Assembly (NCBI GenBank): GCA_011391185.1
Contig: JAABRB010000238.1
Span: 1-5,691 of the forward strand
Origin: Betaproteobacteria bacterium
GTDB taxonomy: Bacteria; Pseudomonadota; Gammaproteobacteria; Burkholderiales; SG8-39
Length of the DNA: 5,691 nucleotides
Direction of reading: 5' to 3'
The notes under the pieces are model-generated. The model was given only the letters and a program-made list of their open reading frames with translations. It searched no databases and was not told the origin of the DNA. This document shows, in pieces, positions 5,674-5,691 of the stretch. Each line of letters begins with the position of its first letter. Within the stretch, counting starts at the first letter, position 1. The translations under genes were made by a program, and so were the position numbers.

Positions 5674-5691
5674 GGAAACCGGCTGGTTTCC
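5674..5691 (+). terminator. Probable terminator stem after lptFG, cut by the window edge
   Basis: GGAAACC (5674-5680), loop GGCT, GGTTTCC (5685-5691) form a perfect 7-bp stem with a 4-base loop, 33 bases after the lptG stop. The second arm ends at the last base, so any longer stem or the T-tract needed for an intrinsic terminator cannot be seen. Position and symmetry fit the end of the lptFG transcript; a repeat element or operator of the next gene is also possible. Confidence 0.45.

Overview
The window is a stretch of proteobacterial chromosome carrying two divergent housekeeping gene clusters. The sequence is GC-rich, roughly two thirds G+C inside genes. The gene order (lptF-lptG on one strand; pepA-holC-small ORF-valS on the other) is typical of beta- and gammaproteobacteria. 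The wording of LptF, HolC and PepA looks most like a betaproteobacterium. That placement is an inference from protein style, since no rRNA or marker gene is present. LptF and LptG imply a Gram-negative cell that exports lipopolysaccharide to its outer membrane.

Minus strand, read from about 3177 down to 1: pepA (leucyl aminopeptidase, TTG start), holC (chi subunit of DNA polymerase III, TTG start overlapping the pepA stop), a 141-residue helical protein of unknown function overlapping the end of holC by 14 bases, then a 129-base gap and the first 241 codons of valS (valyl-tRNA synthetase), which runs off the left edge. The first three genes are packed as a translationally coupled operon. The gap before valS holds a perfect TATAAT and a 21-base inverted repeat, so valS may also have its own promoter.

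Plus strand: lptF (GTG start) and lptG overlap by ATGA. They encode the two membrane subunits of the LptB2FG transporter, which extracts LPS from the inner membrane. A perfect 7-bp inverted repeat at the extreme right edge looks like the stem of a terminator whose T-tract would lie outside the window.

Between the two clusters lies a 310-base divergent control region (3178-3487). Its pepA-proximal 120 bases are only about 45% G+C. They contain an array of degenerate 10-11-bp units (core GTTCA/GTTCG, all in one orientation, spaced at multiples of about 10-11 bp), with a perfect 12-bp palindrome inside it. This helically phased array is the only part of the window that the known genes do not explain, and it is the main item worth follow-up. 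No mobile element, CRISPR array, tRNA or rRNA gene was seen.
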